A DNA stretch of 64,000 bases from Polytrichum commune. Taxonomy: Eukaryota; Streptophyta; Polytrichopsida; Polytrichales; Polytrichaceae. Below are positions 49,537 to 59,400 of the stretch, one piece after another. The position numbers and the translations under genes were made by a program. The stretch is from contig OX485804.1 of the NCBI GenBank assembly GCA_950295325.1, positions 27,714,001-27,778,000 of the forward strand, written 5' to 3'. The notes beneath the pieces are model-generated. The model was not told where the DNA came from. It saw only the letters and a list, made by a program, of their open reading frames with translations, and ran no database searches. Numbering within the stretch: position 1 is the first letter of the stretch; each line of letters starts with the position of its first letter.

Positions 49537-52500
49537 ATGGCCGTGGCGACCATGGGATCGCTCAATCTGGGCTCCCAGCTACTTGGCCTGCAAATTGGGT
49601 GGAAAAATCATCGACAACAAGGTCCCCCAAATTTCAGCAGAGTCATCATCACTTCCCATGTGAGCTGAATTTTTGTGAGCACGAATGGGGGGTTTGATGA
49701 TTTGTGTGTTTTCCTGGGAACTCTGAAGGTTGATCAATCTGCTGTCATAACATTCGTAAGTGATGTAGTGGGTTTACCCAACCCTAGACAAGTAACAGCT
49801 TGGAGAGTATAGTTACACTCGGTGTGATTCTATTATTTTTTGGCAAGATGTTTAAGTTGACAGCTGGTAGATGGGAAAAGGCTTCGTCCAAAGATATTAG
49901 GTAACAATTAGATTGGTGACGACTGATGAGGCCTTAATGCCACTTGACTGTGCTTGGCATTCTTAGATGTAATCACTGGACCTCGATTCTGGAAATTTAT
50001 TCGTGAAGCTAGAATCATAGAAAGAGATTGTCCTTCCACATTCTTAAGCCTGCTACGGTGATGCAGGTGAGAGCAAGAGTTGAAGACGAGAAGAAGAAGA
50101 ATGGGGTTGTGATTACCGGTGGCACAAAAGGGTTGGGATACTCGTTGGCTCGTGAATTCTTGGCTAGGGATGAGAAGGTTGTCATTTGTGGACGCAACAA
50201 GGATCGACTTCATGCTGCTGTGAATGCATTACAGGATGAGTATCATGGTGCAACCATCCATGGCATACAATGTGATGTGTCGAGTCCGTCTGATGTTGCT
50301 GCCTTGGCCTCATTTGCAGTGGAGGAACTTGGGACCGTCCATTTCTGGATAAACAATGCAGGTATGTTCTTATGTTCTTATGTTCTTACATGCATACCTA
50401 TGTGCTAAGGTTCCAGATCTTCGAATTCGTGAAGTTGAAAGAGCTCTCTTATAATCTTCAAACTTCTTCAGTGAGTAATGTATGTTGAAGAATCGATGAA
50501 TTCACAGATTCAAATTACTTCTCTTCTGAAGTGAACATGGAAGATAAATTGCACTTTTTGTTTTGCTGAAGAACTAGACAGTGCAGCGATTGATGGATGG
50601 GATAATAACTCATGAATTTTGTTAGAACATCCGTATTGTGTTTGTATCTGACATGCCTTACATACCACTTTGGGTTCAGAATCTTCGCATGGCCGAGGTT
50701 GAGGAAGCTTTAAGGTTAGAGCAACTCCTATGGTTTATTGTAAAATGATTCTCTCAATGATCGGCTTTCAAAGTTTTTTGGGCCAATACCTCATGCTCAT
50801 CCCACCCACAAAGCCTCTAAACCCCTCCCCACTCGCACGAATTCAGGTCAAGGGCACTTTAGCGGGTTGTTTCTCTCTCAATAATTGGTGGGCGAAAAAT
50901 TGTAGGATATGTATGGACTTTATGTGTGAGATGAGCATGCGATATTGGACCAACAAATTTTGAAAGCCGATTATTGAGAGAATCATTTTACAGTGAACCA
51001 TAGGAGTTATTCTAACCTTTAAGCTTCTTCAGTGAACAATGTATGTTGAACAGTCATTGAACTCGCAGATTCAAATGTACTTCTCTTCCCAAATGGACAT
51101 GGAAGATAGAATGCAAGTTTGGTTTTGCTGAAGAGCAAGAGAGTTCAAGGATTGTGGGTATAAATACATGAATAATCTATGTTAGGACATCAGTATGGTG
51201 TTTGTAGCTGAAATACCTGACAGCCTAACGGGAGCTAGACGAGTTTAAGAAGCAACTCAAAGAAGTGATAATTAAAGGTTACATTAAGTTGAGTAGATCA
51301 CCTATGGTGCACCCGTCCTCTTCGTGGAGAAGGAGGGCAAGTTGAGGATGTGCATCGACTAGCGGGCCTTGAATAAGGTAACCGGACTTGGTGAGATCTT
51401 CAAAAAGTTCATCACACAAATGGAATGCAGGGGAAGTCACAAGCAAGAAATTACTCGCCGATGTAGAAGCTACCGAGATAGTGAGGGTTAGCGGTACAAA
51501 TGTATTGGGGTCTCTCCTGTGCTGCAGAGAAGCCATTCGTCTCATGCGGCTACAAGAGCCCAGTCCCACGGCTATCTATCACATTTTCAACATGGGATTC
51601 TCACGATGGGGTGCCAATTTCACCAAGTCTGCGTGCACACACAAGATGACCAAAGTGGCCTTGACTCAGCTTACTCGTTCTCTCACCAAGGAGTTACAAG
51701 CAGCAGGTGCACATTTTCCACCCATTCATTTGCTTTATGATTCTCCACACTTTGTGAGGGGATTCAGAGTTTCATACAATGTGTGCTCATTGCTAAACCC
51801 TATACTTCTACCATCAGATATAATGGGTGGCTTAAACCCAAGGCCTTAACCCGGATCCCATGGGGACTCTGAGGTTAAGCTGCCTAAGGCCGAAATAGGA
51901 CTTGGATGGGTCACCTTTCTAGCGCTTTTGATTTCCAGTGCACCTTACCACCTATGATCCACCCAATCATTGTTGGGGTATCCGGGTGAATCGGATATTT
52001 TCAACCAACCATGTGGGAACCTAGGGGCTTTGCCCTTGGGGGAGATAGGGGCCGGCTGGCTTGTCCACACCCGTTCAAGGTGTTCACCTTCAAAAGGAGG
52101 CAATAGTCTTTGAGGGCACTCTAGTTTAGGGATTACATACAAACTTACACCAACTCAAAAATGGAGCTACACCATAATTTACGCCGGTGGCAACATCGGA
52201 GTCGTCTTTCTTTCTCTCATCGGCTATCAGCTTTTTTTGCATCACTGTTCTTCATGGTAGTAACAATGTTTTTTGTTTGCTTTACATTCTCCCCCCTGCA
52301 GGTCTAAGCAGCATAGGTGTGCACAATTTATCTCCAGGCATGGTTCTCACAGATTTATTATTGAAGGACTCGACACCAATTGCGCGCCGATTCTTCAACA
52401 CATTGGCTGAAGAGCCAGAGACTGTGGCAGCAGACTTAGCACCACGTATACTTTCAATCCAAGGAACAGGGCAGAGTATCGAATGTTTATCCCCCCCTTT

Positions 52501-52627
52501 GGCCTTTGTAAAAGTCGCCTTAGGATTTCCTCAGATTATCGCAGGTGGACGCTTCTTTGATAAGGAAGGGAACCGCGTGCAGGTCGATGGAAACCGGTAT
52601 CAAGAGAATGGTGTAAAGATTCTGTAA
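49537..52627 (+). CDS. NYC1/NOL-like short-chain dehydrogenase
   Basis: Four exons (49,537-49,659; 50,067-50,361; 51,431-51,706; 52,302-52,627) give 339 residues. The closest families I recognise are the chlorophyll(ide) b reductases NYC1 and NOL, plastid enzymes that start chlorophyll b breakdown by reducing it to 7-hydroxymethyl chlorophyll a. Seen: an N-terminus MAVATMGSLNLGSQLLG that could be a transit peptide, the nucleotide-binding VVITGGTKGLGYSLAREFL, CDVSSPSDV, WINNAG, TNVLGSLLCCREAIRLM, FNMGFS where NYC1/NOL have FN(M/I)DGAGS, and VHNLSPGMVLTDLLL. The usual YxxxK is HKMTK here: the Lys is kept but the tyrosine position is His. The C-terminus continues with the family-like RFFNTLAEEPETVAADLAPR and GGRFFDKEGN. 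An upstream in-frame ATG (49,357) would add 60 residues. It may be a distinct SDR clade with another substrate. Confidence 0.82.
50405..51215. repeat. Tandem duplication in intron 2 of the NYC1-like gene
   Basis: About 270 bp (CAGATCTTCGAATTCGTGAA ... CTTCTTCAGTGAGTAATG ... GAACATCCGTATTGTG) is repeated from about 50,678 as CAGAATCTTCGCATGGCCGA ... CTTCTTCAGTGAACAATG ... GGACATCAGTATGGTG. The second unit is interrupted by a MITE at 50,714-51,017. Confidence 0.75.
50714..51017. mobile_element. MITE with GGTTAGAGCAACTCCTATGG ends
   Basis: A 304-bp element with inverted ends of about 65 bp: GGTTAGAGCAACTCCTATGG at the left pairs with CCATAGGAGTTATTCTAACC at the right. TTTAA flanks both sides (50,709-50,713 and 51,018-51,022) and is the candidate target duplication. 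A partial relative lies near 54,260-54,330. Confidence 0.75.
51232..51383 (+). pseudogene. Ty3/gypsy reverse transcriptase fragment
   Basis: Conceptual translation shows ELDEFKKQLKEVIIKGYI, then after a one-base frame loss APVLFVEKEGKLRMCID, a TAG where Tyr is expected, and RALNKVT. This is the start of the gypsy-type reverse transcriptase domain (APVLFVKKKDG...RMCIDYRALNK in intact elements). It is only about 150 bp, frameshifted and stopped, so it is a dead fragment in intron 2 of the NYC1-like gene. Confidence 0.85.
51825..52214 (+). mobile_element. 5S rRNA-derived SINE, copy C (most complete)
   Basis: Bases 51,848-51,923 follow plant 5S rRNA closely: CCGGATCCCAT (51,851-51,861), GTTAAGC (51,874-51,880) and GGATGGGTCACCT (51,904-51,916) match the 5S CCGGATCCCAT, A-box GTTAAGC and C-box GGATGGGTGACCT in the same order and spacing. 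After the 5S-like head a body of about 290 bp (ATGATCCACCCAATCATTGT, CAACCAACCATGTGGGAACC, TGTTCACCTTCAAAAGG) ends GAGTCGTCTTTCTTTC. The same body follows in copies at 17,494 (-) and 37,244. It lies in intron 3 of the NYC1-like gene. Confidence 0.8.
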
Positions 52628-53478
52628 AGTAGGCTTGTTGAAGCATATCAAAGTCTGAAGATGAGTTGAATGCTAGTTCTTAGAGCATTTTCAACATGCG
52701 TAATTTTATTTTGCAGCATGCCAATTGTTCTCACCAGAACTCCAGTCAAGCTCTTGGGCCAATTGTTCACTGAATTCAGGATGAGTAGGTAGCCATAGTC
52801 ACCAGTAATGTAGACTAGGTGGCTCTTTTTCAGAAGAGATGTTCAACTGATTAAGCGTTGTAAGGGATGCCAACCATTAAAGACGCCTGATCTTATTTCC
52901 TACTTTCATGCAGGTCAAAACCATAGCCTAATTCTGATATTGAAGAGTTGCAGGACAATGTGGATCTCTTGCTTAAATTGTAGATGATTTCTTAATATCC
53001 TAGGATATGACTAGGCTTCCAAATTTGTCAAGTGGTCATTTATGATCTACATAAGTAGATGATCTATATAGATAAATAGTATGATAGATAGTTGTAGCAT
53101 CATTTTAAGGACTTGACTATGTAGAGAAGCAATTGTGAGAGCCACCCTAAGTTTTCTTCCAGCGTATATAAATGTATGTACAAGAGCCAAATGTTTTGAA
53201 ACTAAATGTGGCAGCGCGTGAAACAAGCAAAGAGAACTCAGCCTAGCACTTGTATAATATGTTATATCTGGAATGACACTCATAATGTAAAATTTACAAG
53301 TCCGCCATGTCAACAAACCACTGCATTTTGAGATCATCACGAGTAGAGTACTCCTTCGTCGAGGTGTTGTCACACCACCCTAGCTCTGATCTCAAGTGTG
53401 AATAGGACAGGAAGGAAAGGAAAGGCAATTAGTTATCACTAGGTAAGGTATTGTCAAATCGCAAGAAATAATTAAAAC
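52628..53478. other. Spacer between convergent NYC1-like and SPAG6 genes
   Basis: The two genes converge, so this contains both 3' ends. No further gene was found; a 108-residue minus-strand frame at 53,047 has no resemblance. Confidence 0.5.
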
Positions 53479-56400
53479 TCAAAACTTCCCGGAAGTGAGC
53501 TTTTGGAGGAGGATTTCAGAGTATCCGGGTGAATAGTAGTGCACAATCTCGATGGGATAGGCACTGTTTACGCTATCAATGAGTTCCTTAATCTCACTCC
53601 CTGCTTCCACGGCAATCTCTTGCATCTTTGCAAAACTGCCCGAGGTCACAAACAACGTCTTGGCATCTTGGTCATGTGGCACAACCTTGGCAATTTGTGA
53701 CAACACATACTTGAGAATGCCTTCGGGTAGCGGAGGACCCTGTGGCAGACCATGAACCAAAACTAGTCAGATATCTGTTATGAGTTGCATATGAGAGGAT
53801 GCTCAAAGAGGAGGTTGTGCACATTTTCCATGAGGTATGCAGGTGCTATTCGGTTACTTTTCTTCATCAGACACCTATATTTGAGTAGTGTGTGGTTTGG
53901 TCATTCAAGGAAATGTCTCAAGGTGCGCCATTCAAGAGGTCTCATGCAATTCAACCAGAGTTTTGGTCAAGAGTTTGTTGTGTGGATACGAGACTTCCAT
54001 GCTTGATAGGTTTTTGGTGCATGCTAGGAGTCGGTGTGGAGGTTTAAACGAAGAATATTCTATATTGGTTCATGGAGGTCCAAACTCAATTTAGCACCTC
54101 TTAACATATATGCAAAATGAGTTTGGCTCTCAATGAACCAATCTAGAATGTTTTTCATTCACACCTCCACACAAACTTTTAGCATGCACCGAAAACTTAT
54201 TGAACATAGAAGGTGTCATATGCAAAACAACCAACTCTCAATTTAAACACCAGTTGAATTCAAAAGGACGTCTCTAACATGGAGATAGTCATTTTACAAT
54301 GATAGGAGTTGTTCTATTGGTCATAGCAACAATGTTGTGATGTTAACTACACTTGAGGGCATTGGAGTCATTCTCTCGCGGCATTCAAGGAAACGTCTCA
54401 ATGTGCGTCATTCATCAAGAGGTTCCATGCAATTCAAAAGTGATTTCTTGGTTGAGCATAGGACATACTGCACATGTGAATTGCAATTTCATAGTTCGTA
54501 TGATTGCAATCCGGAGGGAATTAAGTTCGAAACCTACTTGCATAATGGAGTCAAGTGCCGGGAAGTGTGTGAGGCGATCACAGATGCCCTTGATGGCCTT
54601 CTTGCACTTTGTCTGCAAGTCTTCACTACTCGTCTTGGAGATGAAGCCATTCACCAACGCCGGCAGCACATCCTTCTCAGCCACCGCCTTCGCATGGTTG
54701 GGAGAGTGTCGCCCAATTTGGCCGAGCGACCAAGCACTCGCACTCTTGATATGGTCCTCGACTTCTGTTACAAGTGCATCCAAAAGTGGTGGAATTCCCT
54801 CCGAAGCTATCACTGTGAGAGCCAGCGTCTCGGAGAAGGCCGCGATGTAACCCAAAGCCATCACTCCTGCAAGGTACAAGGTATCCAATGAAATTGAATT
54901 AGCAAAATAGGCACCACTAGCATTTGAGTCCTATGCAATCGTCCCACGTCGATGAAAGAACAATGCAAATTTACCATTGTGCTAGATTTGCAAATTTTCT
55001 AGGTGCATAGGACAAGTTTCCAGTGATGTATGTCAACTCTTAGCTTATAGTAAGATATCTATGTATCATCATATGAGTCTTAAGTAACCATCATACGTTG
55101 GTGAAAGAGCAATACAAATCTACCACTATGACAGATTTGTGGATTTTGGAGCGACATAGGACGTGGTTTTCAGTGATGCAAGTCAATTGCCCATGACTTG
55201 AATGCTTGTAATGTATGTGAGACGATGATGACAAGAAAGATAATGATGTTCTACAATATTTTATTTGATGTTGATTGGATGAGTGTTGGACTTGAAGTCT
55301 TTTGAGACATGATTTAATGTTGCACTTTCTATACAAAGTATTTGTGAAGGTGGTACTTAGTAATTTTTCACTACAAGCGTACAAGTCTTGGGCAATTGAC
55401 CTACGTCATTAAGAAATCATCTTACGTCACTGAAAAATATACAAATCTACCACAGTGGTAAATTTGTATATTTCTTCTAGTGACGCGAGATGATTGCCGA
55501 GGATTCATATGCTTGTTGTGGTTTTAGGTTCGAAGTTTGTTGGTGTAAGGTATGCGGGTGTTATTTGGTTACATTTCCTAATTGGACACCTATATTTTGA
55601 TTGGTGTGTGGTTAAGTGAGTATCAAAAAACAAACACCATAAAAACACATGTTTAAAAGTTGTTGGACTACATCGTCAAATTTGATTAACTACTTTACAC
55701 TCGATTGTGAACACAATTGGGAGAACTTACGTGGGTCGGTTGGGAGGCAACTTGATGAGTAGTGAGAGTATGGCAGGTGGCAACTAATGTTATCTTTCTA
55801 ACTAAACTAGTAAGTAACATTGACAATATTTCATCTACACATGTCATTTGGCTTTCGGGTTTTATTTTTATTTTTTATGTGTATGTATAATATGTGTGCG
55901 TGTGTATGTGTATTCTTCATAACATTACTGAGCTGATGAGTGTGTTCATAGGCCTAACAAAAAAATTTGAGAACAAAGACTCCAAATGTCAAAATTCCAT
56001 TGCTTCAAATTGAATATGAAGTCAAGGTAGCTGAGCATTGTTTTCTTTTTTTTCATCGTCATTCTTATTCTCATCTTTATTTTCATTCTTGTCATCTGAG
56101 TGTCGGTGAAGATGGTGGGGAACATTAGACATAGACATCATATACAATGTTGGGAGAACAGAGGTTCTTTAACACTTTGCTCGACTGCAAATCCATAATG
56201 ACACAGTGTTGCTTCAACTCTGCACCCAGCTTTGAAAGCTGAAGTTCACTTCAAGTCAGAAAAAAGTCGATGAAAATGATGACTAACAAACCTGGCAGGC
56301 GCTCATTGCCAACGGTGTCACGGATATTCTCCACCAGAGCAGCCACTCCACCCGTGGCCACAACAAGCTGTGCGAGCTCTGGTGTGTGCTTACACACTTC

Positions 56401-59400
56401 ACGGACCACAGTGGCCGAATTGCGTCTCACCATGGGATCAGTGTCCCTCAACAACAAATAGATTTTCGGAAACACGTCGGCCGCCACTATCACCTGCAAC
56501 CTCAAATCCTCCCTCACATGTGATTTAAGAACGTCAAAGAATGCTACTGCCATTCCACGTACGCCAGCAACTTCAATTTTGTATGGCTTCATTAAACCTT
56601 AAAACGTCATCATATCAGGTTCGAGGGTTGTGTACAGTAATAAATTTACCGTACTAGCCTTTGTGTATATTCGCAATTTGGAAAAAAAATTGAAGGGTGG
56701 TTGAATACTAATCAAGTGCGACAGGGGCAAGTACCTCGGCTAGGTCCAGAGTGTGCTTTGCAATCTGTGCTAAGACAGCACAAACCTGCAGGCGCACGAG
56801 TATAAAATCAGGACGACATTGAATGTTGACTGCCAAGTTGCATCAAGTTACAACCCTGAAATTTTTCAACACACATTGCTGCATCGCTTGGGAGAAAGTG
56901 GCCACTGCACTTCTCAATAAATGGGAACAGCAGATATAATGAAAAACGTAAGTAGAGCATGTAAATTGAGTGTGAAACCTTCAAGCCCTAATAAGAGGAA
57001 AGGATATGACCCCACTCTCCCGTACGTTTCACCAATAATAAATATGCAGATTTCAAAATCTCAGACTCTCTTGTCAACAATATTTATATCTCAAATGGGA
57101 AGACCTTCAGTATCTTTAATAAGAATCGCCTTCATTAAGAAGAATACAAACAGAAATGGCTAGACTCACAAGCCCAAGTGGCGAGTACGAATTTAAAGCT
57201 TCATCTCAACATCCCCAGAATCAGTCGTGTGGGAATGTCTCAAGACATGGAGGACCAAAATGAAGTCTAGAGTGTCATAGTTTGTACCAGCGTTTGACTG
57301 GTGTCATCTTTTTTGATACCATTTGGATATCTATAATGACGATTTTCACATTTTTTTTTCTTTATTACCGATACTGTACGGGTATTTGAGGATTTTTTTT
57401 GTTCGACATCTTTCAAATCTAGGTATATATTATGCAAAAAAACCTTCATATCTGGGTAAACCCATCTCAGTATCAATATATATGATCAAGAATGGTAGTG
57501 TTGACCCAAATAATAACTCAGGCGACAAAGATTCTCTCGCCTTGGAATTCCCATCAAACTATCGATATACGAGGGTTATTACGATTTTGACACCTACGGG
57601 TAGGTCCTTTGATGCCATTATTGATATTGATTGTTGATACCATGCATTCACCTATACACAAGACCAACATCGATGTGTACGATTCTTCTTAGCACACATC
57701 GTTAATTCAAGATGGAAATCGTGGAGCGAAGCACGGACGAGAGAAACATGAGTGGGGAAGACGTCACCTCTCTCCTCAACTTGGCGTCCCCATGGCTCAC
57801 AAGAGGTGCAACAAATGGCACAGTGCCTGCATCCACAATTCCTTGAGCAAGCTCGGGAGTATGCTTCGCAATATCAGCCAACGTACAAGCGGCCGTACGT
57901 CGGAGTGATAGCTCAGGTTCCTGCAACCACACATGGCCAACAACGAGTACGCTAAACAAAATTTTTTGTAGTATCATATAGTATTTTATGTCACTGTGGT
58001 GATTTTTTGAATGACGCTTCTCATGAATAAGTTTACAAGTACTGTCGATGGATGATTGAAATTTCAATGAAGTCCACGCCAATTATTGAAACAAACTTTG
58101 GGTATATTCTGCATCCGGAACAATTGTGTAATGAAATATTGTCATAGACAATTCAAATTGGGTTGAATAATCACTTAGTAAGTGACAGTAAAATTATTGC
58201 AACATTGTGAATCTATAGTGCCCAATTCTCTTTACAAGGAATGACAAAGAATGCTAGGTTTACATTTAGTGTTTGATGACACTCTTCAGTCGGTTTACAT
58301 TTAGTGTTGAGCAAGACAAAAGGAATTGGTGACACTAAGCACAACATTTGGTGTGGTAACTTACGTTGAATTTGAAAACATCACAAAACAATGAGAATCT
58401 ATTGTAGCATGTAGTGTCCTTTCAATTTTCGGGCGATTTTTTTAGTATAACACATAGGCAGTACGTACTCTACCACATGTGGAGGGACTCAGAAAGGGCA
58501 GGGACTCTCCTCGGCAAATGGTCTCTTTATGTATAGCTTAGATAAGGTAGGGAGACAGTGCCAAAACCATCAGTTTAAGCATTTAGTGTGGACTATTATT
58601 ATATTATTAAATTCTAAATGACTCTCTTCATCAATGGAAAGGGGATTCCAACGCACCAAAATGTGCCTTACTTGAATAATTGTATGTAAAAGTTAGTTGT
58701 GTTGGTAGATGATTCAAAAGCATCGTCACAAAAAATTGTCAAGGTATGGTGGCGAGCATTCTCATTATCAACATGTACTTATCGTGCTAAATTTAGTGTG
58801 TTGGTTTTGAGCGAGATGATGGTTTCAGCATGTGCGCTTGTGTGTGAGAGAGAGACAAAGATGGGCATGGCTATGCACGTAAAATTATTTAACTCGGTCA
58901 TTGAGTTATCACTCCGTTTCTTAACATACACCCCTACTTGCTATCTACGCATCGGGGAGCTTACTTGGCTCAATCATTTTTGCCCCTTGGAGGTACCAAA
59001 CTCATTAATGTATTAGGTGCCTTAAAGATTTGCAAAGTTATGCTCAAAGTATACATGTAGCCACGAGATATGAGGACATGATTGACCGATGTTATATGCA
59101 AGCAATGACTAGAATGGGTGCATTCCTCTAGCACATCGTACCTTTTTTGATTTGCAGTGTTCAACTCCTACTTTGAGACATAGAAATGAGAGGTTCTACA
59201 TCATTTATTCCATGTGTGGACTTTGAAATAATGTGGATAATAAGTAGATTGGACGACATCAATTTTGAGAGGCCTTAAGATAGAATAGACCATGTAAAAT
59301 AGTGTTATTTTATCAACAAAATCACAAGTGGCATGATGTGTCACATGGCTTGGCATGATTCATGATTCATGAGGCCTTAAGAAAATGTGATCATGACAAG

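Noticed and set aside
54337-54891. 184-residue plus-strand open frame
   Set aside because: Antisense shadow of a SPAG6 exon whose minus-strand translation matches the family closely.
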